Assembly (NCBI GenBank): GCA_934675735.1
Contig: CAKURR010000012.1
Coordinates: 15,454-79,453 of the forward strand
Source: an uncultured Clostridia bacterium
Lineage (GTDB): Bacteria; Bacillota; Clostridia; Christensenellales; Aristaeellaceae
Direction of reading: 5' to 3'
Length of the DNA: 64,000 nt
How positions within the stretch are numbered: the stretch's first letter is position 1; every line of letters starts with the position of its first letter. The position numbers and the translations under genes were made by a program. Positions 32,275 to 40,122 of the stretch are shown here, piece after piece. The notes below the pieces were generated by a model, which had not been told where the DNA came from, made no database searches, and saw only the letters and a program-made list of their open reading frames with translations.

Positions 32275-32947
32275 CCTGCTTTCGCTTCCTTTCCCGTGCG
32301 TCAAGATGCAAAACCGCGCCCCGATACAGGCTAAACAGTCCCGCGCTCAGCAGCGCCGCGCCAACGATATCCGTCAGCCAATGCACGCCGGAAACCGCCC
32401 TGCCCGCGGCCATCATCACCGAAAACACGACGGTCAGACCGCGGATTCCGTTTCGCGCCGCCGCGCTGTCTATCCGCCGCGCCGCCTGAAAGCGCGCCGT
32501 CGGCATGACGCTCAACACAAGCAGCGTCGTCGAAGAGGGATACGACGCTTCAAGCCGCCCTTCCACAAGCACCGGCCTGTAATTGACGGGAAACCGCTCA
32601 AAGAGCAGATACGCCGCAAGGACGGCCACGTAATATCCGCCCAGGAGCAGGATATCCGCGTCCACAGCCGTCAGGCGTTTTCGCCGAACCCACTGAGCCA
32701 GCCCGACCGCGCCAAAGACGGCGCACACGCCGACAGGCACCAGCCCCAGCCAATCCGTAACGATATACAGCATCCAATGCACGCCCGTCACGCCGTGAAA
32801 CCACCCGTTCAGCGCCGCAAAGCCGACCGTCGTTCCGTTCGGCCCGACAGCCCGTACATCGACGGTTTGAATCAGCATCGTCCAGACGGCAAATGCCGCC
32901 ATCCATCCCAGTCCCGCCAATATCTTGCCATTTCCGTTCCTTCTCAT
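32261..32947 (-). CDS. PAP2-family membrane protein with an altered catalytic motif
   Basis: A 228-residue polytopic membrane protein of the PAP2 phosphatase superfamily. Motif 1 survives as VNYRPV, motif 3 as GRAVSGVHWLTDIVG with the nucleophilic His and Asp. Motif 2, normally PSGH or PSSH, reads YPSSTT, so the general-acid His is a Thr. Phosphatase activity is therefore doubtful, or an atypical acid is used. The ATG at 32947 follows GGAAAGG by 11 bases; a longer N-terminus from 32998 is possible. It overlaps the XRE regulator gene downstream. Relatives act on undecaprenyl pyrophosphate or phosphatidate. Confidence 0.8.
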   Translation of the reverse strand: MRRNGNGKILAGLGWMAAFAVWTMLIQTVDVRAVGPNGTTVGFAALNGWFHGVTGVHWMLYIVTDWLGLVPVGVCAVFGAVGLAQWVRRKRLTAVDADILLLGGYYVAVLAAYLLFERFPVNYRPVLVEGRLEASYPSSTTLLVLSVMPTARFQAARRIDSAAARNGIRGLTVVFSVMMAAGRAVSGVHWLTDIVGAALLSAGLFSLYRGAVLHLDARERKRKQGGIA

Positions 32948-33134
32948 GCCTTTTTCATGTCCTTTCCATGTCTTTTGGGTGCACTTTGACCGACTCAAGC
33001 ATACCGAAAGGCAAAGAAAAAGGCAAGAAACGAGCCGTCACGGGCGTGACACGAAGCGTGTCGGCGGGAAAATGCGTTCCGTTTTTGCGGCCATATGAAA
33101 ACATCCGCGCCTTTCACAGGCGCGGACGCTTTGT

Positions 33135-33437
33135 TTACTTGAGCTTCTTTCCGACCTCGAAGGACTTGCCCGCAACGCCGTCCACCTTGAGGTAATCATA
33201 CGTCGCGTGGTCAAACACCAGCCTCCCGAGCACGTCGCCCTCCTCCCTCACGCGCACGAACTCGCATTCCCACGTGACGGGAAGCTCCTCGAAAATCGGC
33301 GCATTCACAAATTCGGATTTCGTAATCGTCCGGCCCGTCTTTTCCATCTTGTCGGGCTTGCCGTTTTCGTCATACGTGCCGATGATGAGCACGGGCGCGG
33401 ATAAAACCACGGTTTTTGCCGATATTCTTGCGCGTAT
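33135..33437 (-). pseudogene. Decayed flavin-reductase-family gene
   Basis: The remnant keeps the family's N-terminal APVLIIGTYDENGKPD and C-terminal segments (KTGRTITKSEFVNAP, ELPVTWECEFVRV, FDHATYDY, VAGKSFEVGKKLK), but roughly 80 residues between the first two and 20-25 before FDHATYDY are missing. At the 5' end a good RBS (GGAGG at 33441-33445) is followed by ATA (33437-33435) where the start ATG is expected. The expected KNIGKKPWFYP is spread over three frames by two single-base losses (in the A run and in the CCG run). Intact relatives have about 185-190 residues and bind FMN. It lies 16 bases after the small Cys-motif gene. Confidence 0.8.
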
Positions 33438-33452
33438 GTTCCTCCGCCGGTT

Positions 33453-33800
33453 TCAACCGACCAGCTCGTCTTTATGCTTGAGAATCGCTTCGCACGCCGC
33501 GCAGGCGGGGCAGTCGCAATACTTCGCGCCCGCGGCCTTGATGCTCTCGGCATGGGCGAGCACTTCCTTCGCCTTTTCCGCGCCAAAAACCTTCGCGCCC
33601 ATATCGGAAGCGGCAAAGCCGATTAACCCGTCGATGGGCATGATATCCTCTTCCAGCTCGGCGACGAGCGCCTTCGCCTTTTCCTTTTCATCCGCCGTGC
33701 CGACGGCGTTCAGCCACGCATTGGCCGCGTCCTTGGCTTCCTTGCAGCAGGAATGCGCCGCAGTCAGGTTCTTGACCTGCTCGATGATTTCGTTTTTCAT
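33453..33800 (-). CDS. Small conserved protein with CxCxxCxxC cluster
   Basis: A 115-residue soluble, mostly helical, Ala/Glu/Lys-rich protein. An SCC pair lies near residue 18-19 and the C-terminal part has YCDCPACAACEAIL, a CxCxxCxxC cluster suited to metal or Fe-S binding. LEEDIMPIDGLIGFA is a conserved-looking core. I recognise it as a small family common in Clostridia without an established function. The ATG at 33800 follows AAAGG at an 11-base distance and is 6 bases from the stop of the BTAD regulator, so they are cotranscribed. The flavin-reductase remnant follows, which suggests a former redox pairing (inference). Confidence 0.6.
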   Translation of the reverse strand: MKNEIIEQVKNLTAAHSCCKEAKDAANAWLNAVGTADEKEKAKALVAELEEDIMPIDGLIGFAASDMGAKVFGAEKAKEVLAHAESIKAAGAKYCDCPACAACEAILKHKDELVG

Positions 33801-33806
33801 GCAAAC

Positions 33807-35117
33807 TCACTCGCCTTTCTTTGCAGTCGTTCGTTTGGTTCTGCCCGTTTTTTCGGTTTTCGCGGCTTCCGCCGCCTTTTTGCCGCGCGTGCGGCGGATT
33901 TTCGGCATTTCAACGCCCGCCAGCTCGGCGCTCAGCGGCGCGATGCGGTAGCTGAAGAGCACGTTGGAATTGGGGTATTTCTGATAGAACTTCTTTTTCA
34001 GCCGCTCCATCACGCTGTCGCCCGTGCTGTAATCCACCGTCGGCAGCAGCATGGCGACCATCGTTGGGGAGAAATGCGTAATCACATCGCCCTTGCGCAG
34101 GTTGCTGCGCAGAATATCCATCAGCCCGCGCATCACGTTTTCCTGCTTGACGCTTTCCATCTGCTCGCCGTTGATTTTGGAGACCATCACCGCGCCGAGG
34201 AACATCGTCGAATCCAGCCGCTCGATGTTGCGGATTTGCAAATTGAAAATTTCGCGGAACACGGGGAAATCGCAGACGAACGCGCCCTGCTCGCGGCTGC
34301 TTTGATACAGCTGCTTGCAGATGGATTCCAGATTCAGCTCGATGTTTTTGCTGGCCTCGACGATTTCGTCGTAAAACGCCATCAGCTCGCGGCTGGGCTT
34401 CACGTTCAGGTAGTGGTAATGCAGATGCATGACCTCTTCAAACTGCGCTTTCGCCTCGGCGGCGTTGTTGCTCTTGAGCAGCGCACGCATCAGTTCGATG
34501 TGGATACGGTCGTCGAAGGGCTCGCGCTCCAGCGCGCTGCGGCAGATGCTGACGATATCCTGCTCGTCCTCGGGCGTGCCGCTCCGCTTGAGCATCTCGA
34601 TATAGCCGTACACGGCGGAGATATACTGGTTGTGCAGCGCCGCCGCGCGCGGGAAAACCCACTCGTTCATCTCGCTCTTTTGCAGCAGCGAGCCGCGGTA
34701 GAGCAACATCATCCGCTGATAGGTTTCGCGCTTGCGCACGCCGTCGCGCATATCGGGCAGTCGGTTGAAGATATCCTCCAACTCATACAAATCGACGGTC
34801 ATCTCCGGCAGGCATTCCCAGTGATAGGCGCCGCGGTCGGCGACGATGCAGCGGCCCAAATCGGGCGAAACCTGGCTGAGCATGGCGCGCACGCGGCTGA
34901 CGAGCGTCTTAAGCGCGTTTTCGGGGTTGGTCAGCCGCTCGTCGCCCCAAAACGTAGAAAGCAGCCGCTGGTTGGAAACCGGCTGGCCGCGCGCCACCAT
35001 CAGATATTCGATGAGCGCCAGACCTTTTTTGGATTTGTTGACCATATGCTCGGCCCGCCGCTCGTTGATGTAGATGATAAACTCGCCCATCAGCCGGATC
35101 CGGATGCTCTCACGCAC
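33807..35117 (-). CDS. SARP-like transcriptional regulator (OmpR-type HTH + BTAD)
   Basis: A 436-residue regulator. An OmpR-type winged helix (about 5-100; VSNQRLLSTFWGDERLTNPENALKT cut here to NPENALKTLVSRVRAML) is followed by a bacterial transcriptional activator domain (about 105-260) with helical repeats (ALEREPFDDRIHIELMRAL). A third region (about 270-400; HFSPTMVAMLLPTVD) looks like a degenerate nucleotide-cyclase/GGDEF-type fold. The tail is Lys/Arg/Ala-rich. The GTG at 35117 follows AAGGAGG by 8 bases and lies 16 bases from pilT. It may control the pilus operon it belongs to, or respond to it; this is inference. Confidence 0.78.
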   Translation of the reverse strand: MRESIRIRLMGEFIIYINERRAEHMVNKSKKGLALIEYLMVARGQPVSNQRLLSTFWGDERLTNPENALKTLVSRVRAMLSQVSPDLGRCIVADRGAYHWECLPEMTVDLYELEDIFNRLPDMRDGVRKRETYQRMMLLYRGSLLQKSEMNEWVFPRAAALHNQYISAVYGYIEMLKRSGTPEDEQDIVSICRSALEREPFDDRIHIELMRALLKSNNAAEAKAQFEEVMHLHYHYLNVKPSRELMAFYDEIVEASKNIELNLESICKQLYQSSREQGAFVCDFPVFREIFNLQIRNIERLDSTMFLGAVMVSKINGEQMESVKQENVMRGLMDILRSNLRKGDVITHFSPTMVAMLLPTVDYSTGDSVMERLKKKFYQKYPNSNVLFSYRIAPLSAELAGVEMPKIRRTRGKKAAEAAKTEKTGRTKRTTAKKGE

Positions 35118-35133
35118 GAAAACTTCCTCCTTA

Positions 35134-36204
35134 TCAGATCAGCCGCTTGCACAGCATCTCCGGGTTCACGGCGTAAAGCTGCGCCGCTTCTTTTGTAATC
35201 CGCCCCTCTTTGGCCAGCCGAATCAATTCGTTATCCATCGACAGCATCGCCTGCGAGGCCGCGCCGCCGTATATCACGTTGTCGATTTGGAACGTCTTGC
35301 CGTCGCGAATCATGTTCTGAATCGCGGGATTGATGGTCATCACCTCAAAGACGGGCACCTGAGCGCCGTCCGTCGTGGGCACGAGCCGCTGGCTCACCAC
35401 CGCCCGCAACACCATCGAAAGCTGCACGCGCACCTGCTGCTGCTGGTTGGCGGGGAAGGTATCGATAATGCGGTCAATGGTCTTGGCCGCGCCCACCGTG
35501 TGCAGCGAGGAGAGCAGCAAATGCCCCGTCTCCGCCGCGGTGAGCGCCGTCTGCACGGTTTCGTAATCGCGCATTTCGCCGAGCATAATCACATCCGGCG
35601 CTTCGCGCATCGCCGCGCGCAGAGCCCGCGCAAACGAACATGCGTCGTTGGGGATTTCGCGCTGGCTGACCAGCGAGCGCTTGTGGGCATGCAGATATTC
35701 AATCGGGTCCTCGATGGTGATGATGTGCACGTCCTGCGTGGCGTTGATGCGGTCGATCATGCAGGCGAGCGTCGTGCTCTTGCCGCTTCCCGCCGGGCCG
35801 GTGACCAGCACCATGCCGTTTCGGCAGGCGGAGACCAAATCGATGACCATCGGCGGAATATGCAGCGCGGTCGGGTCGGGCAGGCCGAACGTCACCACGC
35901 GGCACGTCGCCGCCAGCGTGCCGCGCTGCTTATACGCGTTGCAGCGGAAGCGCGCCTGCCGATCGAGCGAGAAAGAAAAATCGTCGTCGCCGTCCTGATG
36001 GAGCAGGTCGTCGCCGTGTTCGCCCGCCATGTCATACGCTTGGCGAATCATGCGGGCCGTGTCCTCCGGCAGCAGCCTTTCCTCGTTCAACTGCACCAGA
36101 TGGCCCTTGACCTTGGCCGTCGCGGGCGAGCCGGGAATCAGAAACACATCCGACCCGCCGATTTCCAGCGCTTTCTGGAGGATCTGCGTCAGTTCCATGC
36201 TCAC
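35134..36204 (-). CDS. pilT: PilT-type type IV pilus/secretion ATPase
   Basis: A 356-residue hexameric secretion ATPase of the PilT class. ELTQILQKALEIGGSDVFLIPG opens the N-terminal domain; Walker A GPAGSGKSTT (about 137-146), Asp box TIEDPIE, Walker B VIMLGEMRD and His box LLLSSLHTVGAAKTIDRIID follow. PilT retracts pili; when it is the only ATPase it may also drive assembly. The GTG at 36204 overlaps the pilin stop (GTGA); an ATG at 36198 has a better codon but longer RBS spacing. No PilB-type ATPase is found in the window. Confidence 0.9.
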   Translation of the reverse strand: MSMELTQILQKALEIGGSDVFLIPGSPATAKVKGHLVQLNEERLLPEDTARMIRQAYDMAGEHGDDLLHQDGDDDFSFSLDRQARFRCNAYKQRGTLAATCRVVTFGLPDPTALHIPPMVIDLVSACRNGMVLVTGPAGSGKSTTLACMIDRINATQDVHIITIEDPIEYLHAHKRSLVSQREIPNDACSFARALRAAMREAPDVIMLGEMRDYETVQTALTAAETGHLLLSSLHTVGAAKTIDRIIDTFPANQQQQVRVQLSMVLRAVVSQRLVPTTDGAQVPVFEVMTINPAIQNMIRDGKTFQIDNVIYGGAASQAMLSMDNELIRLAKEGRITKEAAQLYAVNPEMLCKRLI

Positions 36205-36680
36205 ATTTCTCCTATATAGCCCGCGTCAAACAGCAGGTCGATTTCCTCGTCGTCTCCGCCTTCGTCCGTCGCCAACCGATAGCCCGTCCACGCGCAGCGC
36301 GGGAACGCGCCCAGCTCGGCGATTTCTGCGGTGCAGACCAGCGTGCGTCCGTCGTCGCTTATCTCATTCCACGACACGCTGCGACTCTCGAGCGTCATGT
36401 TCTCCCCCAGCGCCGCGCCGACGCGCGCGAGGTATTCGTCATCGGTCTGCGCCGCGTTCGCCGCGTCGGCCAAAATGCCGTCCAGCTCGGCCAGCGTGCG
36501 CTCGGCGGCGGCGTTCAGCTCGGCCACCTCGACGGCGACCTCGGCGCTTCGGCGGCTGAGGTTTTCATCCGAGTGGGCGCTCATCAGCGCGAGCATGCCC
36601 AACACGATCATGCTCAGCACCACGACCAGCAGCATCAGCGAGGCCGCGCCCGGGCCGATGCGGTATTCCCTTCGGTTCAC
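36201..36680 (-). CDS. Pilin-like single-helix membrane protein
   Basis: A 159-residue protein with a short basic N-terminus, GPGAASLMLLVVVLSMIVLGMLALMSA as its only hydrophobic helix (about 9-34), then a soluble helical and beta region. This is the layout of minor pseudopilins or PilX-like proteins. A Gly precedes the helix, but position 5 after it is Met rather than Glu. The acidic C-terminus has DEGGDDEEIDLL. Start overlaps the upstream pseudopilin gene by 4 bases and its stop overlaps pilT. Function in the apparatus is inferred from the operon. Confidence 0.6.
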   Translation of the reverse strand: MNRREYRIGPGAASLMLLVVVLSMIVLGMLALMSAHSDENLSRRSAEVAVEVAELNAAAERTLAELDGILADAANAAQTDDEYLARVGAALGENMTLESRSVSWNEISDDGRTLVCTAEIAELGAFPRCAWTGYRLATDEGGDDEEIDLLFDAGYIGEM

Positions 36681-37081
36681 GGGGCCACCTCCCTCGCTGC
36701 ATAGCGCGCGGCGGGCAGCGCGAAGAGCGTTTCGCCGTCCTTCAGCGCCGTCACCTCGGCGGTTTCCAGCGTGCCCGCGGGGCAGTCCTCCTGCCCGAGC
36801 GTCACCAGCAAGTCATAACTGCCGCAGGCCATGTGCCACGCGCCGTTTTCATCCTCGGTAAAGCCGCTCCGGCGCAGCACGTCTTGGCGTTCCTGCCCCG
36901 CATAGAGCCTGTCCGCCAGACTCTGCGCCGCCGTCAGCGCGTCGGCCTGCGCGCCCGCGCGCTCACTCTGGTTATGCGCGCCGACAAACACATCCAGAAT
37001 CACCGTGGAGCAGAGCGCAAAGAACAGCACCACGATTAAAATTTCCATCAGCAGGGTATTCAGCTGGTTGTGTTTCACCAT
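36677..37081 (-). CDS. Prepilin-like protein with Glu5
   Basis: A 134-residue protein. MVKHNQLN precedes TLLMEILIVVLFFALC, in which Glu stands at position 5 of the helix as in true type IV pilins, although Asn replaces the usual Gly before the cleavage point. The soluble part follows the pseudopilin plan, with two Cys (ACGS, EDCP) that could form a disulfide. The ATG at 37081 is chosen as AAGGGG lies 6 bases upstream. It overlaps the next pilin-like gene by 4 bases and starts 10 bases after the DUF4860 gene. Confidence 0.65.
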   Translation of the reverse strand: MVKHNQLNTLLMEILIVVLFFALCSTVILDVFVGAHNQSERAGAQADALTAAQSLADRLYAGQERQDVLRRSGFTEDENGAWHMACGSYDLLVTLGQEDCPAGTLETAEVTALKDGETLFALPAARYAAREVAP

Positions 37082-37091
37082 CGTCATCCCC

Positions 37092-37565
37092 TTACTGCGC
37101 GCAGCGGCGCGCGATATACACGGTCGAAGCATAGCCGTCCTCATCCTCGATGCGAACGGTCAGCAGATCGCCGTCAAGCGTGGGTTCAAACCCGTTTGCG
37201 GCGCAGACAGGCGTGCCGTCCTCAGGCGCAAAGTCATACTCGGCGGAGGTAAACAGCTCGCAGAGCCGGCCTTCGTAGGTGTAGATATACTGCGTATAGC
37301 GTTCGCCGTCCAGCTCGCTGGTGAGCGCGAGCACGGGCAGACCATCGCAGTCGAGCACCTCGATGGCACCGCGTTCATCCTGCGCACGCACGGCGTTGCG
37401 CACGAACGCGGTTACGATGCGCTTTTGGGTATGCGCCGCCGCGGCATCCACGGTTGTTCGGTATGCCTGTTCGCCAAGCACGACCAGCAGCATGGAAAAC
37501 ACGGCGAAAATGCCCAGCAGCAGAAACACGAACGCGCCGGAGATGCTGTGGCTTTTCGTTTTCAT
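37092..37565 (-). CDS. DUF4860-type pilin-like protein
   Basis: A 157-residue protein: short basic N-terminus with SISG, a hydrophobic helix (AFVFLLLGIFAVFSMLLVVL, about 11-30) and a soluble domain containing LDCDGLPVLAL and PVCAANGFEP. It resembles the DUF4860 family found in clostridial type IV pilus operons. The Gly before the helix is suitable for prepilin peptidase, but no Glu5 is present. The ATG at 37565 overlaps the stop of the upstream gene (TGATG). Confidence 0.65.
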   Translation of the reverse strand: MKTKSHSISGAFVFLLLGIFAVFSMLLVVLGEQAYRTTVDAAAAHTQKRIVTAFVRNAVRAQDERGAIEVLDCDGLPVLALTSELDGERYTQYIYTYEGRLCELFTSAEYDFAPEDGTPVCAANGFEPTLDGDLLTVRIEDEDGYASTVYIARRCAQ

Positions 37566-37891
37566 CACCGCGCATCCGCCCCCTTCCGCAGCACCTGAAT
37601 ATCAGGCATGATGTTGGAAGCGAACGCGTCGTAGACGACGATATACGCGTCGCGGTTATAGGCCAGCCCATAGCCGCGTTCCAGCTCTTCCAGCGTGCGG
37701 GGATACGCACCCTCCACGGCGTAGCAGGTCAGCGCCGCCGCGCGCACCGCGTCGAGCACCAGCTGCTCTTCCATCTCTTCGGAGGACGAGCCGATTTTCT
37801 GAAACGCCGCCATCGCCCCGCCGAAAAGCACGGCAAACACCGCCAGCGTGAGCGCGAGGCCGCGCGCAAGGCCCTGTTTTTTTGTTTTCAC
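37565..37891 (-). CDS. Small pilin-like protein
   Basis: A 108-residue protein with a basic N-terminus, one membrane helix (about 10-30, LALTLAVFAVLFGGAMAAF) and a short soluble domain (LVLDAVRAAALTCYAVEGAYPRT cut to CYAVEGAYPRTLEELERGYG). This last motif is common in type II secretion and pilus pseudopilins (AVEGAYP). The GTG at 37891 follows AAAGGAGG by 8 bases; the longer frame upstream reads a repeat element. First gene of a tightly overlapping set that runs to 33453. Confidence 0.6.
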   Translation of the reverse strand: MKTKKQGLARGLALTLAVFAVLFGGAMAAFQKIGSSSEEMEEQLVLDAVRAAALTCYAVEGAYPRTLEELERGYGLAYNRDAYIVVYDAFASNIMPDIQVLRKGADAR

Positions 37892-37930
37892 GCGAAGCCC
37901 CTCCTTTCCTTGAGGACGACGGGGAACGAC

Positions 37931-38008
37931 GCGGGGCTTTGCCCCGCACCCCACCGGAAACCTGAGGTTTCCGGCCTTCCCGCTTTTCGGGCGCGCTGTC
38001 TGCGCGCC
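37931..38008 (-). repeat. Hairpin repeat between pilC and the pilin-like genes
   Basis: GCGGGGC-TTT-GCCCCGC (37931-37947), palindrome CCGGAAACCT-G-AGGTTTCCGG (37954-37974) and GGGCGCGC-TGTCT-GCGCGCCC (about 37987-38008). On the minus strand the GGGGC hairpin is nearest the downstream gene. Confidence 0.88.
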
Positions 38009-38029
38009 CGTATGCAAAACCGTAAAGTT

Positions 38030-39079
38030 TTACAGAATGCTCGAAATAATGCCCGCCATCGGCATCATCACCGACAGCAGCACCGCGCCGATGACAATGG
38101 ACAGCGCGGCGACCATCGTCGGTTCGATGATGGAAACCAGGCCCGAAATGCCCTCTTCCACCTGCTGCTCATAGGTCTCGGCGATTTTGCTCATCACCTG
38201 ATCCTCGCGGCCGGCGGCGATGCCCATGCGCAGCATCTGCCGATGGATTTCGTCAAACAGCGTGCTGCCGGTCAGCGCGTCGGAGAAGGAGACGCCCTCG
38301 CTCATCTTCTCGCGGATTTTCGCGATTTCCGCCGCCGCTTCCGCGTCGGGCAGAACGAGCGGCACCATTTCAAGCGCCTGTTCCAGCGGGAAGCCGCTGG
38401 AAAGCATCATCGCCAGCACGGAGGCCGCGCGGGAGGAAGCCAGCCGCATGCTCAGCCTGTGCAGCGGCGGGAACGCCTTTTTGAGCGCGGCGAGCACCTT
38501 GTCGCGCCCGCCGCCCTGAAGCAGCAGCACGCAGACCAGCACCGCCAGCGCAAAGACGAGCACCAGCGCCAGCACCACCCAGCCGATGACCGTGCCGACG
38601 TTCATCATTATGCTGCCCGTGGCCGTCATGGCCACGCCCATGCTGCCCAGCACGCGGCGGAACACCGGCATGACCTTGAGAATCAGCACCAGCAGAATCA
38701 GCACCATCATCACCGAAAGCACCAGCGGATACGTCACCGCGCTGCGCACGGTGCCGCGGATGCGGCTTTCGCGCTCATAGTAGACGGAAAGCCCCTGCAT
38801 CACGTCCTCCAGATGGCCGGTGCGCTCGCCGATGCCGCACATCTCCACCAGATAGCTCGGGAAGGCGTGCGTGCTTTCCAGCGCGTCGCGCAGCGAGCCC
38901 GTCTGTGTCAGCGTTTCGCTCACCTTGTGATAGATGTCGGCGTGCGCGTCGTTTTCATAGGTCTTTTCCAGCGCCTCCATGCCCGCGTAAAGCGGCATAC
39001 CCGCGCCCATCATCAGCGCGATTTCCGAGCAGAAGCCACTCAGCTCGATAGGCGTCAAGCCGCGTTTCCTGTTTGCCAT
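38030..39079 (-). CDS. Type II secretion / type IV pilus inner membrane protein PilC (GspF family)
   Basis: A 349-residue T2SSF-family platform protein with two homologous cytoplasmic domains. Domain 1: LTPIELSGFCSEIALMMGAGMPL, then MCGIGERTGHLEDVM; domain 2 repeats the pattern with SVLAMMLSSGFPLEQALEM and MGIAAGREDQVMSKI. Three membrane helices lie between and after them (about 110-135, 160-190, 320-345). It joins the pilin subunits to the ATPase. The ATG at 39079 follows GAAAGGAAG. It lies 35 bases downstream of the transglutaminase gene. Confidence 0.9.
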   Translation of the reverse strand: MANRKRGLTPIELSGFCSEIALMMGAGMPLYAGMEALEKTYENDAHADIYHKVSETLTQTGSLRDALESTHAFPSYLVEMCGIGERTGHLEDVMQGLSVYYERESRIRGTVRSAVTYPLVLSVMMVLILLVLILKVMPVFRRVLGSMGVAMTATGSIMMNVGTVIGWVVLALVLVFALAVLVCVLLLQGGGRDKVLAALKKAFPPLHRLSMRLASSRAASVLAMMLSSGFPLEQALEMVPLVLPDAEAAAEIAKIREKMSEGVSFSDALTGSTLFDEIHRQMLRMGIAAGREDQVMSKIAETYEQQVEEGISGLVSIIEPTMVAALSIVIGAVLLSVMMPMAGIISSIL

Positions 39080-39114
39080 GATGTGCTTCCTTTCCTCTAT
39101 CCAAAACCCGTTTC

Positions 39115-39939
39115 TCAATAATAACGTTCCACGGTATAGGTTTGTCCGCTTTCCACGGCGTTCAGCTCGAGCGTCGGGTCGTAGAGCACTTCTTCCCCGT
39201 TGAGCACGACGACGTTCCACGCGTGATACATCCGCCCGACATAGCCGACCATCAGCTTCGTCGGTATGCCCTGCACGCGGAGCATGCACGCCGCCATCGC
39301 CGCCAAATCCTGACAGATGCCCGTCTTCGTTTCGTAACAGCCGTCGATATCCGGCAGCGTGCCGCTCTGCACGGTGGCCGCCTTGTCGTAATCGTAGTTG
39401 TAATTTTCTTTGATATAGGCGCGTATGGTTTCAAAAATCGCCTGCTCGTCGGTCAGCCCCGCGCAAAGCTCGTAGGAGGTCTTGACCGCCGCGGTCTCCT
39501 CGGTGTAGTTGACGTATTGGTTCGGCCCGAGGAACGGCGCGTAGGCGTCCTCCAGCTTCACATCGACCGTCACCTTGCCTTCGGCGGAATATTTTTTGCC
39601 GGAGACGTTTTCAAACAGCTCCACAGTGTAGCTGCCGTTGCCCAACTGAAGCGGGAAGATTTCGTATTCGCCCGCCGCGCCCAAATCATAGGTCAGCTTG
39701 TATTTGCCCTGCGTGACGCGCAGCTTGAGCCGCTTGGAACCCGCGCTGCCGTGGGCCATGATGTAACCCTGCGACACGTTGCTCGCGTCCACCGTCAGGC
39801 TCTTGGAGGTCAGCACGTTCGTGCCGCTCTGCCGCGGCCAAATCGCGTCATACAGCGCCAGCGCCGCGCCCGCCGCGCAAAGCCCCAGCGCCAGCAAAAC
39901 CGCCGCTGCGCCGCGCCGCCGCCTGTTTTTGTCGGGCAT
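39115..39939 (-). CDS. Membrane-anchored transglutaminase-like protein
   Basis: A 274-residue protein with an N-terminal signal-anchor (about 12-32), a beta-rich domain (about 45-125) and a transglutaminase-core domain. The Cys-His-Asp triad is visible: Cys in KTGICQDLAAMA, His in MYHAWNVVV, Asp in LYDPTLE. The triad favours an active thiol enzyme (peptidase or cross-linker) outside the cell. The ATG at 39939 follows GAGGGGGG by 6 bases. A promoter is at 40001-40029. As the first gene of the pilin-like operon it may process or cross-link surface subunits (inference). Confidence 0.82.
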   Translation of the reverse strand: MPDKNRRRRGAAAVLLALGLCAAGAALALYDAIWPRQSGTNVLTSKSLTVDASNVSQGYIMAHGSAGSKRLKLRVTQGKYKLTYDLGAAGEYEIFPLQLGNGSYTVELFENVSGKKYSAEGKVTVDVKLEDAYAPFLGPNQYVNYTEETAAVKTSYELCAGLTDEQAIFETIRAYIKENYNYDYDKAATVQSGTLPDIDGCYETKTGICQDLAAMAACMLRVQGIPTKLMVGYVGRMYHAWNVVVLNGEEVLYDPTLELNAVESGQTYTVERYY

Positions 39940-40000
39940 GAACGTCCCCCCTCTCGGCTTTCCTTCGGGCCGACTGTCTGCCGTGCCCGCCATTCGGTTC

Positions 40001-40029
40001 AGTATACCATAATATAGCTGTTTTTTCAA
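40001..40029 (-). promoter_or_regulatory. Sigma-A promoter (extended -10) of the transglutaminase-pilus operon
   Basis: Minus strand TTGAAA (40024-40029), 17-base spacer ending TGG, TATACT (40001-40006). Confidence 0.82.
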
Positions 40030-40064
40030 TCGATTTAGGTGTATCCGCGCAGATTTTCCCATGC

Positions 40065-40093
40065 TTGACAGCGCCAAAGAAAGCCTGTAAACT
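40065..40093 (+). promoter_or_regulatory. Sigma-A promoter of the SGNH-like gene
   Basis: TTGACA (40065-40070), 17-base spacer, TAAACT (40088-40093). It rules out the ATG at 40096 as start codon. Divergent from the promoter at 40001-40029. Confidence 0.85.
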
Positions 40094-40122
40094 AAATGGA
40101 ATCACAGTTTTCCGCGGGAGGA

